From Pyrinomonadaceae bacterium (GTDB lineage Bacteria; Acidobacteriota; Blastocatellia; Pyrinomonadales; Pyrinomonadaceae): DNA of 64,000 bases. The notes under the pieces are model-generated. The model made no database searches. It worked only from the letters and a program-made list of their open reading frames with translations, and was not told the origin of the DNA. Positions 8,027-16,994 of this stretch are shown piece after piece. The DNA is taken from the NCBI GenBank assembly GCA_017983495.1, contig JAGOBH010000001.1:682001-746000 (forward strand). The letters are read 5' to 3'. A program made the translations under genes and the position numbers. Numbering within the stretch: position 1 is the stretch's first letter; each line of letters starts with the position of its first letter.

Positions 8027-9097
8027 TTATTTCTTGTTTGTAGTTTTGGCGAAATAGCCCTGTCGATGCGTCACCTTGACCTTGTCTTTCGCGAGCACCT
8101 GATTAGCTAACTGGATCTCGATCTTGCGGTAAGAACCGTCACGCTTTTGATCTGACGGCTCATAGGCGATCAGGTACTGCGAACGCATCTCGTCCTGGAT
8201 CTGTTTGAACGCCTCACGCAATTCGCGTTCGTCACGCGGAAAATATGCCCGGCCGCCCGTGCGCTCCGAGAGTTTATTGAGCGAACCTTTATCCACGCCG
8301 CTGTAAAAATTATCGCCAATGCCAATTGAGTAGATTATCGCCTCGGCCTTGAGGGCGGCCTGAACGGCGTCGTCGAGCTTTTTCTGGCCTGAAGTGTTGT
8401 AACCGTCCGAGAGCAGGATGATCGCACGCCGCGTTTTTTCTGGTGCCGGCCCGAGGATCTCGTCGGCGGTGACCCAGATCGAATCCCAAACTGCTGTCGA
8501 ACCCGCGACCATTTGATTGTCACCCGAGATCGGCGGTGTTCCGGCGATAACGCCGCCACCGACATATCCCGAAGGTGCGACAAACTGCACGCGGTCGATG
8601 GCCCGGCGCAGACGCGTTAGGTTGTTGGTCATGCCCTGTTCGAGCGTCGATTCGCCGGTAAATGAGATGATCGAGACCTCGTCCTTGGCCGGACGCACGA
8701 CCGACTCGAGGAACGAGATCGCGGCCGATTTTTCTTCGGGCAGTGTGCGTTCCTGCGAGATGCTGGTGTCGATAAGGATCGCCAGACTGAGCGGCAGATC
8801 CACCTGACGGGCAAACGCCACGATCTCCTGCGGTTGGCCGTTTTCGAGAATGCGGACATCGCCCTGTTTTAGGTCGGTCAGCAAACGGCGGTTGCGGTCC
8901 TGAGCGGTAAAGAGCACATTGACGACCTCGGTATCGACCTTGATGATCTCGTCGTCCTCTGTCGGTGTAGGTGTAGGCGTTGCCTTTGCAGCCTGGCCCT
9001 GATCCTGCTGAGCAGCCGCCGGGACCGAGCCCAGCAATGCCGCCGCCGCAAAAGCGAAAGCTGCAAACGCGAAAATGACCTTGTACCTGATCGACAT
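8027..9097 (-). CDS. Secreted VWA-domain protein (VWFA-related, acidobacterial type), copy 1
   Basis: 356-residue exported protein of the family usually named VWFA-related acidobacterial domain. The signal peptide covers roughly residues 1-30 (FAFAAFAFAAAALLGSVPAAAQQ), followed by a short Thr/Pro linker. The VWA domain begins near ILIDTSIS, giving a complete DxSxS MIDAS metal site, and the second MIDAS-type segment is ILLSDGYNT. The C-terminus ends in the family block SQYLIAYEPS. These domains bind ligands through a divalent metal; the biological role in Acidobacteria is not known to me. Start ATG 9097 is chosen because AGGAG precedes it; the reading frame remains open to 9196. A paralogue lies immediately upstream, suggesting tandem duplication. 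Confidence 0.88.
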   Translation of the reverse strand: MSIRYKVIFAFAAFAFAAAALLGSVPAAAQQDQGQAAKATPTPTPTEDDEIIKVDTEVVNVLFTAQDRNRRLLTDLKQGDVRILENGQPQEIVAFARQVDLPLSLAILIDTSISQERTLPEEKSAAISFLESVVRPAKDEVSIISFTGESTLEQGMTNNLTRLRRAIDRVQFVAPSGYVGGGVIAGTPPISGDNQMVAGSTAVWDSIWVTADEILGPAPEKTRRAIILLSDGYNTSGQKKLDDAVQAALKAEAIIYSIGIGDNFYSGVDKGSLNKLSERTGGRAYFPRDERELREAFKQIQDEMRSQYLIAYEPSDQKRDGSYRKIEIQLANQVLAKDKVKVTHRQGYFAKTTNKK

Positions 9098-9116
9098 GTT
9101 AATACTCCTCTTGTCG

Positions 9117-10103
9117 TTACTTAAGACTGTCTTTAATCGCCCGATAGCTCGTCTTGGTCCGGATCTTGAGATCTTTGCCCTTTTCCTTGTCGGCAAACCT
9201 GACCTCGATCTTGCGATCCTTGCCGTCGTAATTCTGGTTGGCGGGGCGATAGGTAATGATGTACTGCGACCTCAACTCCTGTGAGATGCGGGTGAACGCA
9301 CGCTCGAGCTCGATCATGTCGCCGGTAAAGAAGGCCTCACCGCCGGTCTCTTCGCAAAGCTGCGTCAGAAACTTGTCGCCCTTGTCTTTGACGGTTCCCG
9401 CCTCGACGCCCGGAACGGTGCCGAGAAATCCGGCCTTGGTAGAGATGCCAAAGATGGTCGTTTCGGTTCGCTGTGCAATATCGATAGCGTCACGCAGCTC
9501 GGCACGGCTGAAGGTGTCGTCGCCGTCCGTGATCAGCACGATCACTCGCCGGCCCGGCACGTTGCGGAGCTTTTCATCCGAAAACTGCCACACAGCGTCA
9601 TAGAGCGAGGTCTGCGAACCGACCTTTTTGACCTTGTCAACAGCACGGTCGAGCAAGTCGAGCTTATCCGTAAAGTCCTGGCGAAGCGTAACCTCATGGT
9701 CAAACGTCATGAATGCGGCCTTGTCCTTGCGGAGCCGCGTCACCGTGTAGATAAAGTTCTTTGCCGCTTCTTTCGAAAAGCCGATCTTGCCGGCCGTCGA
9801 CGGCGACGTGTCCATCAGGACGCCGACAAACACGGGCGGATTTGTCTTTTCATCGGAAAAGAAAGTCACCTCTTGTTCGACGCCATCTTCGAGCACGATA
9901 AAATCGCCCTTGTTGAATCCCGAAATGAGCTTGTTCTTTTGCGTCACCGTTACGGGCAGTCGCACCTCAAAGATCTTGGTCACGCCAGGGTCGTCGGACG
10001 CGGCAGGCGTCGGTGCCGGAGTCGGGGTTTGAGCGGCGGCCATCGCGGCAAACGAAAACGTCAGAACGATCGCGGCAAAAATAGAACGGTAAATAACTCT
10101 CAT
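9117..10103 (-). CDS. Secreted VWA-domain protein (VWFA-related, acidobacterial type), copy 2
   Basis: 328-residue paralogue of the following gene, with the same order of elements. A signal peptide (MRVIYRSIFAAIVLTFSFA) is followed by a beta-rich N-terminal segment with LPVTVTQKNKLISGFNKGDF. The VWA domain has the MIDAS motif MDTSPS and IVLITDGDDTFS, and the protein ends with the SQYIITYRPANQNYDG block. A complete MIDAS suggests metal-dependent ligand binding. ATG 10103 puts the signal peptide first; a GTG seven codons upstream is also open. The pair is separated by only 19 bases and is probably an operon. The two share domain order and C-terminal block but have diverged considerably. Confidence 0.88.
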   Translation of the reverse strand: MRVIYRSIFAAIVLTFSFAAMAAAQTPTPAPTPAASDDPGVTKIFEVRLPVTVTQKNKLISGFNKGDFIVLEDGVEQEVTFFSDEKTNPPVFVGVLMDTSPSTAGKIGFSKEAAKNFIYTVTRLRKDKAAFMTFDHEVTLRQDFTDKLDLLDRAVDKVKKVGSQTSLYDAVWQFSDEKLRNVPGRRVIVLITDGDDTFSRAELRDAIDIAQRTETTIFGISTKAGFLGTVPGVEAGTVKDKGDKFLTQLCEETGGEAFFTGDMIELERAFTRISQELRSQYIITYRPANQNYDGKDRKIEVRFADKEKGKDLKIRTKTSYRAIKDSLK

Positions 10104-10215
10104 AAACGGTAGTTTCACTTCCACCTTGTAAATACGCTAGTTTCGATGCATTAGTAAGGGCTGATGTTGCCTTTGTGCAACCTCGAAGTATAGCAAAAAT
10201 GGGCCGGAACCACAC

Positions 10216-10231
10216 GGAAACCGCGGTTTCC
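10216..10231. promoter_or_regulatory. 16-bp perfect palindrome between divergent genes
   Basis: GGAAACCGCGGTTTCC is a perfect 16-base palindrome in the 189-base gap between the VWA pair (reverse) and the phosphohexomutase (forward). Such a dyad centred on CGCG in a divergent promoter region is a plausible operator for a dimeric regulator. No regulator is identified, and I found no second copy. Confidence 0.35.
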
Positions 10232-10292
10232 CCGTACATGCCGTTGCGCCGGTCAGAGCTTTCGCGTAAAAATTAAGCTTCTGCAAAAATAT

Positions 10293-11651
10293 ATGAATCC
10301 GAACATTTTCAGGGAATACGACATTCGCGGCATTGTCGGCCAACAGTTGACGACCGAAACCGTGGCGACGCTCGGCCGTGCGATCGGCACATTTTTTAGC
10401 CAAAACGGCGCCCGCCGAATAGCCATTGGGTACGACGCGCGTGTCAGCTCACCCGAATTTTGCGGCCTGCTGACCGAAGGGTTTACGGCTTCGGGCCTAG
10501 ACGTGGTCCTGATCGGCATGGTGCCGACGCCGGTTCTCTATCACACGGTATTTACGCACGACGTCGACGGCGGCGTGATGATCACGGGTTCGCATAATCC
10601 GCCCGACCATAACGGTTTCAAGATATGCCTCGGCAAATCGACGCTGTTCGGTTCGCAGATACAGGAGATAAAAGAGATCGCTTTCGCCGGCGAATTTGCA
10701 ACAGGCAGCGGCAGCATCAGCACGATCGAAGTACTCGACGAATATTGCCGCGATATCGTTTCGCGGATATCACTGGGCCCGCGCAAGCTAAAAGCGGTGG
10801 TTGACGCCGGAAACGGCATGGGCGGCGTGACCGGCGTACCGGTTTACCGCGAACTCGGCATCGAGATGGTCGAGTTTTTCACCGAACCGGATTCGAACTT
10901 TCCCAACCATCATCCCGATCCGACCGTGACGGAAAATCTCGAAGACACGATCAACGCCGTTCGTGCGACCGGTGCCGACCTGGGCATTGCGTGGGACGGC
11001 GACGGAGACCGCATCGGCGTCGTCGATGAGACAGGACGCATCATTTGGGGCGACGAACTGATGGTCCTGCTGTCCCGCTCGATCCTGGAAACAACGCCGG
11101 GAGCGACGATCATCGCCGAGGTTAAATGTTCGCAGCGGCTATATGACGATATCGCCGCACACGGCGGCAACGGCATAATGTGGAAAGCCGGACATTCGCT
11201 GATCAAGGCAAAGATGAAAGAAACGCAAGCCGCACTCGCCGGCGAAATGAGCGGCCACATCTTTTTCGCCGACCGATTTTACGGCTTTGACGACGCAACC
11301 TACGCCGGCGCCCGCGTGCTCGAAATACTCTCGAAAACCGACAAACCGCTCTCCGAACTGCTCGCCGATCTGCCACAGAGCTCGTCGACGCCCGAGCTGC
11401 GCGTAGATTGCACCGACGAATCGAAGTTCGACGTGGTCGCAAAGGTTGCCGAATATTTCGCCCGTGACCACGAAGTAATTACTATCGACGGTGCCCGCAT
11501 TCTCTTTGAAAACGGCTGGGGTTTGGTCCGTGCGTCAAACACACAGGCGATACTCGTACTGCGTTTTGAGGCAAACTCGGACGTGGCTCTTGCCGAAATC
11601 AGAGAGATCGTCGAGTCAAAGGTTGCCGAGACAATTGCCGCCCAAGACTAA
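10293..11651 (+). CDS. Phosphomannomutase/phosphoglucomutase
   Basis: 452-residue alpha-D-phosphohexomutase of the ManB/AlgC type. It interconverts hexose 6-phosphate and 1-phosphate for nucleotide-sugar and polysaccharide synthesis in the cytosol. Domain 1 carries the phosphoserine loop ITGSHNPPDHNG (Ser100). Domain 2 has the Mg2+ loop DGDGDRIG, domain 3 the sugar-specificity loop GEMSGHIFF, and domain 4 the phosphate-binding end RASNTQAILVLRFE. The start MNPNIFREYDIRGI is the usual N-terminus, so ATG 10293 is secure. Length and motifs are all normal. Whether glucose or mannose is the preferred substrate cannot be read from the motifs alone. Confidence 0.93.
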   Translation: MNPNIFREYDIRGIVGQQLTTETVATLGRAIGTFFSQNGARRIAIGYDARVSSPEFCGLLTEGFTASGLDVVLIGMVPTPVLYHTVFTHDVDGGVMITGSHNPPDHNGFKICLGKSTLFGSQIQEIKEIAFAGEFATGSGSISTIEVLDEYCRDIVSRISLGPRKLKAVVDAGNGMGGVTGVPVYRELGIEMVEFFTEPDSNFPNHHPDPTVTENLEDTINAVRATGADLGIAWDGDGDRIGVVDETGRIIWGDELMVLLSRSILETTPGATIIAEVKCSQRLYDDIAAHGGNGIMWKAGHSLIKAKMKETQAALAGEMSGHIFFADRFYGFDDATYAGARVLEILSKTDKPLSELLADLPQSSSTPELRVDCTDESKFDVVAKVAEYFARDHEVITIDGARILFENGWGLVRASNTQAILVLRFEANSDVALAEIREIVESKVAETIAAQD

Positions 11652-11766
11652 GACCTCGCTGAGGATTGATACCATTGCGCGGTTCTTTACGCCTTACCTT
11701 ATGGTCAGGTCCACGGCTATTGGCCATGGCCGGAACATTGCTTTGGGAGGTTTCGTTATTGTCAAC

Positions 11767-13290
11767 ATGAAATTTGTATCAACATCCAGATTCGCACTTT
11801 CGTTTTTTGCAATTGTCCTAATTTCAGCAGCAGCTTTTTCGGCTGAGCCGGTCAAATTCAGGGTTAACGTCGATGCGGCGGTCGCGGGCGGTGAGCCGCT
11901 GTCGGGCCGTCTGCTGATCTTTATGAAAAAGGACGACGGTAAGCCGACCGATGGATTTGGCATCGACCAGATGGATCCGAACGCGGTCTTTGTCTCGGGA
12001 ACCGAGGTGACCAACCTGACGTCCGGACGGACGGTCGAGATCAATGCGGACACGCTGGCGTTCCCGTCCGCCTTCTCGTCGGCACCTGCTGGAGAGTATT
12101 TGATCTTTGCGTTGCTCGACCGCGACCATTCGTTGACCTACAACGGTCCGGGCAGCGGCGATATTTACAGCAAGGTAGTTAAGATGACGATGCCCACGTC
12201 GGGCTCAGAGCTGACGCTTTATAAGGCGATACCCGAACGCAAGCCGACGGTTCCGGCCAATGTCCGCCTTGTCGAATTTGAGAGCCCGACGCTCTCGGCG
12301 TTCTGGGGACGCCCGGTCAAGATGAAAGCAAGCGTAATATTGCCGCCAAGTTATGACAAAAGTAAGCAGAAGTATCCAACTGTATTCAACGTCAGTGGCT
12401 ACGGCGGTTCGCATCTGAACGCGCTTCGCGGAGCGGCGGCCCGCGAAAAGGAAATGATCGAGGGCAAACGGCCCGAGATGATCAGCGTTTTTCTTGAGGC
12501 ACAGACATCGATGGGGCACCATGTTTGGGCGGATTCGGTCAACAACGGGCCGTGGGGAACGGCACTCATCAAGGAGTTCATCCCATATCTCGAAAAGCAG
12601 TTTCGCATGGACGCCAAGCCGTCGGGACGTTTCCTGACCGGGCACTCGTCAGGCGGTTGGTCAACGTTGTGGATAATGGTCACGAACCCGGAATTCTTTG
12701 GCGGCACGTGGTCGACGGCGCCAGATCCGGTCGATTTTCGAAATTTTACCGGCCCTGACATCACCAAAACCACGCCGCAAAATGCGTATGTGGACGCAAG
12801 CGGCAAGGAATACAACCTGATGCGAATGGGCGGCAAAGAGCTGATGTCGTTCAGGCAGTACGCTCAGCAGGAACGCGTGCTCGGGTATTATGGCGGTCAG
12901 ATGGCGTCGTTTAACGCGGTGTTTTCACCGAAGGGCCCGGACGGACAGCCGATGCAGCTATTCGATCTTGACACAGGCCGTATCGACCCCACGGTTCAGG
13001 CAGCGTGGCAAAAATACAACATTTCCAAGCTGCTGATCGACAACTGGAAGACGCTCGGGCCGAAACTGAAGGGCAAGATCCACATCATCGTAGGCACCGC
13101 CGACACGTTTCATCTCGACGAATCGGTTCGCCTGCTCGATGCCGAACTCAAAAAGCTCGGCAGCGACGCTAAGATCGAATACGTCGAGGGGCGCGACCAT
13201 TTCAATCTCTACGAGGGCGGTTTAGGCGACCGCATCGCCAACGAGATCTATGCGATAGCCAGGCCGAAAGCGAAGGCAGTCGCAAAATGA
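11767..13290 (+). CDS. Secreted putative esterase (esterase D/Fes-like alpha/beta hydrolase)
   Basis: 507-residue exported alpha/beta hydrolase. The signal peptide is FALSFFAIVLISAAAFSAEP. An N-terminal beta-rich domain (about residues 25-170) precedes the catalytic domain, which has the nucleophile elbow GHSSGG (Ser294) and the catalytic His in EGRDHFNLYEGG near the end. This two-domain layout matches the putative-esterase (Fes/EsD, tannase-like) group acting on siderophore, feruloyl or other esters; the actual substrate is unknown. The reading frame is open back into the preceding mutase gene, but ATG 11767 gives a clean signal peptide. The gap of 115 bases from the mutase stop leaves room for a promoter. 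Confidence 0.85.
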   Translation: MKFVSTSRFALSFFAIVLISAAAFSAEPVKFRVNVDAAVAGGEPLSGRLLIFMKKDDGKPTDGFGIDQMDPNAVFVSGTEVTNLTSGRTVEINADTLAFPSAFSSAPAGEYLIFALLDRDHSLTYNGPGSGDIYSKVVKMTMPTSGSELTLYKAIPERKPTVPANVRLVEFESPTLSAFWGRPVKMKASVILPPSYDKSKQKYPTVFNVSGYGGSHLNALRGAAAREKEMIEGKRPEMISVFLEAQTSMGHHVWADSVNNGPWGTALIKEFIPYLEKQFRMDAKPSGRFLTGHSSGGWSTLWIMVTNPEFFGGTWSTAPDPVDFRNFTGPDITKTTPQNAYVDASGKEYNLMRMGGKELMSFRQYAQQERVLGYYGGQMASFNAVFSPKGPDGQPMQLFDLDTGRIDPTVQAAWQKYNISKLLIDNWKTLGPKLKGKIHIIVGTADTFHLDESVRLLDAELKKLGSDAKIEYVEGRDHFNLYEGGLGDRIANEIYAIARPKAKAVAK

Positions 13291-13329
13291 GGATCCTTTT
13301 TGTTGGCGGAACTCCACTGAGAAACGCGA

Positions 13330-13638
13330 TCAAATTTCAATGAAATCTGACGGCCCAATTGTCTCGATGACTGCGTCGATCCTGGTTATCAGTGATATCA
13401 CGACAGGGATCTGATTACTTGGAAGAACGATGAATGCTATCCGTCTCCCGGAAAGATTTTGCTGATATCGAAGGTTCTTGTCTGAGGTGATAAATATATC
13501 AAAGTCAGATTCGGCGAGGGTTAGCAATGCGCCGTTTTTCGTGCCGGACCAGCCCATATCTTGAACCGTTAGGATATTACGGTTCGGGAGCCGCTTTTTG
13601 ACAATGCTTGGGACGCACTCGTCAATCAAGATCTTCAT
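13330..13638 (-). CDS. DUF5615 PIN-like protein (probable toxin)
   Basis: 102-residue protein of the DUF5615/Mut7-C-like PIN superfamily. It begins MKILIDECVP and contains VQDMGWSGTKNGALLTLAESDFDIFITSDKNLRYQQN. The acidic residues in LIDEC and in FDIFITSDKN match the metal-binding Asp positions of PIN RNases. It overlaps the stop of the upstream DUF433 gene by four bases (ATGA arrangement). DUF433-DUF5615 pairs are widely regarded as toxin-antitoxin modules, with the PIN-like member as the putative RNase. Cytosolic. The family call is firm; toxicity is inferred from the family. Confidence 0.85.
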   Translation of the reverse strand: MKILIDECVPSIVKKRLPNRNILTVQDMGWSGTKNGALLTLAESDFDIFITSDKNLRYQQNLSGRRIAFIVLPSNQIPVVISLITRIDAVIETIGPSDFIEI

Positions 13639-13862
13639 GGGGCGAGTTCCAATGGATTTAAGCTAGATTTGAAATGCTCGAGCACCTCGACTACCTGTTC
13701 ACGAGTGACGGTCGGGAAATTCTCGAGAAACTCATCGATCGATACACCAACCTCCAAATTGTCCAATAAGGCGGAAACGGGAACTCGTGTGCCTTCAAAA
13801 ACAGCGATTCCGCTTAGCACGTCTTTATCGACCGTGATAGGTACGACCTTTTCTGCAATCAT
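13635..13862 (-). CDS. DUF433 protein (probable antitoxin)
   Basis: 75-residue protein with the DUF433 pattern: LSGIAVFEGTRVPVSALLDNLEVGVSIDEFLENFPTVTREQVVEVLE. This small winged-helix-like DNA-binding fold is the usual antitoxin partner of DUF5615 proteins. ATG 13862 is preferred over GTG 13880, because GGAGG sits eight bases before that ATG. It is translated just ahead of the PIN-like gene with a four-base overlap. It probably represses its own promoter in the short gap upstream of the start, where TTGGGG and GATTAT boxes with an 18-base spacer are a weak promoter candidate. Confidence 0.85.
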   Translation of the reverse strand: MIAEKVVPITVDKDVLSGIAVFEGTRVPVSALLDNLEVGVSIDEFLENFPTVTREQVVEVLEHFKSSLNPLELAP

Positions 13863-13951
13863 GATGTCTGCCTCCGACACGTTAATAATCGCACGAAACT
13901 GAACCTTGCCCCAAATATTTATTCACCCAAGTAGGAAATACGAACGCCTTA

Positions 13952-15754
13952 TCAACTTTCGTTAACTTTCAGCACCGCCAAGAACGCCTCTTGCGGGATC
14001 TCGACGCGGCCTACTTTTTTCATTCGCTTTTTGCCCTCTTTTTGTTTTTCGAGCAGCTTGCGTTTTCGGCTGATGTCGCCGCCGTAGCATTTGGCGATAA
14101 CGTTCTTGCCCATTGCCTTGACGGTTTCGCGGGCGATGACCTTGTTGCCGATGGCGGCCTGGATGGCGACCTCGAACATCTGCCGCGGGATGAGTTCCTT
14201 CATCTTGGCGGTCAGCAGACGGCCTTTTGCGGCAGCTGTGTCGGTGTGCAGGATGATCGAGAGAGCATCGACCGGCTCGCCCGAAACGAGAACGTCGAGC
14301 TTGACCAGTTTGCTCGCCTGATAACCCGAAACATGATAATCGAGCGACGCGTAACCCTTTGAAACGCTCTTGAGACGGTCGTAAAAATCGAGAACGATCT
14401 CGTTCAGCGGCAGCTCGTAGACGAGCATCACGCGGTCGGTCGTTATGTATTCAAACTTTCTCTGGACGCCGCGTTTTTCGTCGAGCAATGGCAAAATACC
14501 GCCGAGATAAGCGTCGTTGGTGAGGATCGTCGCTTCGATAAATGGTTCTTCGATCTTGGTGATGCGGCTGGTGTCGGGCATCTTTGACGGGCTGTCGATC
14601 TCAGCCACCTCGCCGTCGGTCGTCGTCACGCGGTAACGCACGCCGGGTGCGGTCGTGATCAGTTCGAGGTTAAATTCGCGTTCGAGCCGCTCCTGGATGA
14701 TCTCCATGTGGAGCAGCCCGAGAAAGCCGCAGCGGAATCCGAATCCAAGTGCGGTCGAAGATTCCGGCTCATAAAAGAACGACGAATCATTCAGCCGCAG
14801 CTTGTCCATCGCATCCCGAAGGTCCTCGTACTGCACGGCGTCGATCGGATAAAGCCCGGCGAAAACCATCGGCTTTACTTCCTTAAATCCCGGAAGAGCC
14901 TCGGCGACGGGACGTGCGGCATCCGTGATCGTGTCACCGATCTGCACGTCGGCTACCGTTTTGATCGAGGCGGTCAGAAACCCGACCTCACCCGGCCCGA
15001 GTTCGCCGATCGGTGTCGGACGCGGCCGGTTAACGCCAATGGTCTCGGTCAAATACTCGCGGCCGGTGTTAAAAAACTTGATCTTGGTGCCTTTCTTGAG
15101 AGTTCCGTCAATGACCCTAAACAAAACGATCACGCCGCGATACGAGTCGTACCAACTGTCGAATATCAGGGCTTTGAGCGGTGCGTTCCGGTCGCCCTTT
15201 GGCGGCGGGATCCTGGCGACGATCGCTTCGAGTACGTCCTCGACCCCGAGACCTGATTTGGCGGATGTCAGCACAGCGTCGCTAGCATCGAGCCCGATAA
15301 TGTTCTCGATCTGCTCTTTGATGCGGTCGGGTTCGGCGGACGGAAGATCGATCTTGTTGAGGACCGGCACAAGTTCGAGGTCATTTTCGATCGCGAGATA
15401 CGTATTGGCCAGTGTCTGAGCCTCGACACCCTGTGACGCATCGACGACCAGCAGAGCTCCCTCACAAGCGGAGAGAGAACGCGATACTTCGTAAGAAAAA
15501 TCAACGTGTCCGGGCGTGTCGATCAGATTGAGAACGTAATCTTTGCCGTCATTTGCCTTGTAATCGAGCCGGACAGCGTGCGATTTGATCGTAATGCCGC
15601 GCTCGCGCTCTAGATCCATATTGTCGAGCATCTGCGCCTCCATATCACGCTCGGCGACGGCGCCCGTCAATTGGAGCAAGCGGTCAGCCAGGGTCGATTT
15701 GCCGTGATCGATATGGGCAATGATTGAAAAATTTCTGATCAGTTCGGTATTCAT
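13952..15754 (-). CDS. lepA: Elongation factor 4 (LepA), ribosome back-translocase GTPase
   Basis: 600 residues, the normal length of LepA. The GTPase domain shows [16 protein letters not shown] (P-loop), DTPGHVDF (G3) and [11 protein letters not shown] (G4). Domains II-III and the EF-G-like domain V follow. The LepA-specific C-terminus includes [19 protein letters not shown] and [12 protein letters not shown], which distinguishes it from EF-G. LepA binds the ribosome and remodels stalled or mis-translocated complexes and takes part in 30S biogenesis. No lepB (signal peptidase I), its partner in many bacteria, is adjacent. Start ATG 15754 gives the standard N-terminus [16 protein letters not shown]. 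Confidence 0.97.
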   Translation of the reverse strand: MNTELIRNFSIIAHIDHGKSTLADRLLQLTGAVAERDMEAQMLDNMDLERERGITIKSHAVRLDYKANDGKDYVLNLIDTPGHVDFSYEVSRSLSACEGALLVVDASQGVEAQTLANTYLAIENDLELVPVLNKIDLPSAEPDRIKEQIENIIGLDASDAVLTSAKSGLGVEDVLEAIVARIPPPKGDRNAPLKALIFDSWYDSYRGVIVLFRVIDGTLKKGTKIKFFNTGREYLTETIGVNRPRPTPIGELGPGEVGFLTASIKTVADVQIGDTITDAARPVAEALPGFKEVKPMVFAGLYPIDAVQYEDLRDAMDKLRLNDSSFFYEPESSTALGFGFRCGFLGLLHMEIIQERLEREFNLELITTAPGVRYRVTTTDGEVAEIDSPSKMPDTSRITKIEEPFIEATILTNDAYLGGILPLLDEKRGVQRKFEYITTDRVMLVYELPLNEIVLDFYDRLKSVSKGYASLDYHVSGYQASKLVKLDVLVSGEPVDALSIILHTDTAAAKGRLLTAKMKELIPRQMFEVAIQAAIGNKVIARETVKAMGKNVIAKCYGGDISRKRKLLEKQKEGKKRMKKVGRVEIPQEAFLAVLKVNES

Positions 15755-15833
15755 ACGCTAAGCGAAACTGAAATTGTAACAAAACCGCCGTAAATACGCA
15801 CTTTCATTAAAATCGATAAGGCGGCGCAGGAAA

Positions 15834-15869
15834 AAATCTTTGCTCTTAAAGGCAAAGATTTGTTACACT
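15834..15869 (+). promoter_or_regulatory. Candidate promoter/operator ahead of the YtxH-like gene
   Basis: A TTGCTC box (15840-15845) and a TACACT box (15864-15869) are 18 bases apart, suiting a housekeeping sigma promoter for the forward gene at 15926. A 10-bp inverted repeat, AAATCTTTGC...GCAAAGATTT (15834-15843 and 15852-15861), overlaps the -35 box and could be an operator or RNA hairpin. This is pattern-based only. Confidence 0.35.
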
Positions 15870-15925
15870 TATTAAATATCAGAGCCATTTATTTTTTGAC
15901 GCATTTTTTTGCGTAGGAGGAACTT

Positions 15926-16363
15926 ATGAGAAACGAATACGAACGAGAAGAGACCAGTATTGCCACGAAATTGTCATATTTGATCATCGGCGGCGGCATC
16001 GGAGCTGTTTTGGCACTGCTGTTCGCTCCGAAATCCGGCGTAGAGCTTCGCGGCGACATTGCTGACGTCACCCGCAAGGGTATCGAAAAGAGTAAAGAAA
16101 CGGCTGCTCAACTTCAGGAAAAGGCAGGCGAATATTACGAAGTTTCGCGTGAAAAGGCCGGCGAATTTTACGAGACCGCACAAGAGAAAGCTACCGATCT
16201 AGCAGAAAAAGCAAAAGCCGCTGCGGCCCGCACGGCAAATCCTTTTTCAGCCGCTATCGAAGCCGGAAAGGACGCATATACCGAAGAAAAGCGTAAGAAC
16301 GAGACCAAATCGATCACTGAGGGCCGCGCGAGCTACCCGATCAAGACCGAAGAAGGTAAGTAA
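15926..16363 (+). CDS. YtxH-domain envelope protein
   Basis: 145 residues. One membrane helix near residues 13-32 (KLSYLIIGGGIGAVLALLFA) is followed directly by PKSGVELRGDIADVTRKG, the YtxH signature of helix plus LFAPKSG-R motif. The rest is a long Lys/Glu/Ala amphipathic stretch with repeated units (EKAGEYYEVSREKAGEFYETAQEK), probably a coiled coil in the cytosol. YtxH proteins are linked to general stress in Firmicutes but have no defined biochemical role. A strong GGAGG precedes ATG 15926. It is followed after three bases by a DUF948-like protein, forming an envelope-protein pair seen in many genomes. Confidence 0.85.
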   Translation: MRNEYEREETSIATKLSYLIIGGGIGAVLALLFAPKSGVELRGDIADVTRKGIEKSKETAAQLQEKAGEYYEVSREKAGEFYETAQEKATDLAEKAKAAAARTANPFSAAIEAGKDAYTEEKRKNETKSITEGRASYPIKTEEGK

Positions 16364-16366
16364 GTC

Positions 16367-16906
16367 ATGAACCCGAACGACCCGCAATTTTGGATGATGG
16401 TCTCGTCGATCATCACGGCAATTTGTTTTATCGTAATGGCGATCTCGCTGATCGCGGTTGCGGTTACGGTTAAACGGGTTGTGGGCACGGTCAAGCGGAT
16501 CGAGGAGCGCGTCGAACCGCTGATCACCAAGGTGGATGCTATCAGTCTTCAGGGCCGGGAGATATCGGTGCATTTTAACGAGATCTCGGCCAACCTGTCG
16601 ACCGCGACCAAATACCTGGCTGAGTCGACCGAGTTGATCAAGGAAGAAGTTGCCGAGCTGAGAGTGCTCGTCGGCCAGACTGCGATCACGGCCAGAGACA
16701 AGGTCGAAATGGTCAGCCGCTCGATCGACCGCACGCATTCGCAGGTGCTCGACACTACCGAATTCGTCAATCAGAAGATCGTCGTTCCAGCACGCGAGAT
16801 CGCAGCTGTAATGGCTGGCGTCAAAAAAGGCCTCGAGGTGCTGTTTGCACCCGCACCGAAGCAGATCGATCGCGTGTACATGGACGACGAGATGTTTATC
16901 GGATAG
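16367..16906 (+). CDS. DUF948-like membrane-anchored coiled-coil protein
   Basis: 179 residues. A single N-terminal membrane helix (MVSSIITAICFIVMAISLIAV) is followed by a long heptad-rich coiled coil. Segments such as VKRVVGTVKRIEERVEPLITKVDAI resemble the DUF948 family (YtxG-like), which usually accompanies YtxH. The C-terminal ITARDKVEMVSRSIDRTHSQV and the end YMDDEMFIG look conserved rather than disordered. The function is unknown; a structural or envelope-stress role fits the context. Start ATG lies three bases after the YtxH stop, so the two are an operon, ending in the hairpin at 16929. Confidence 0.75.
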   Translation: MNPNDPQFWMMVSSIITAICFIVMAISLIAVAVTVKRVVGTVKRIEERVEPLITKVDAISLQGREISVHFNEISANLSTATKYLAESTELIKEEVAELRVLVGQTAITARDKVEMVSRSIDRTHSQVLDTTEFVNQKIVVPAREIAAVMAGVKKGLEVLFAPAPKQIDRVYMDDEMFIG

Positions 16907-16928
16907 TTACTAACGACAAATCAACGAC

Positions 16929-16958
16929 AAAAATGGTGCCCGAAAGAGCACCATTTTT
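16929..16958. terminator. Bidirectional intrinsic terminator
   Basis: AAAAATGGTGC (16929-16939) pairs perfectly with GCACCATTTTT (16948-16958) around an eight-base loop. The run of A on one side and T on the other makes it usable in both directions. It sits between the convergent DUF948-like gene and the mreB-like gene. Confidence 0.88.
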
Positions 16959-16994
16959 ATTTGTAGGTCGATAAGATACTGGTTTGTGTGACGA

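Noticed and set aside
11491..11766. Longer form of the secreted esterase starting inside the phosphohexomutase gene
   Set aside because: It would bury the signal peptide 92 residues into the protein.
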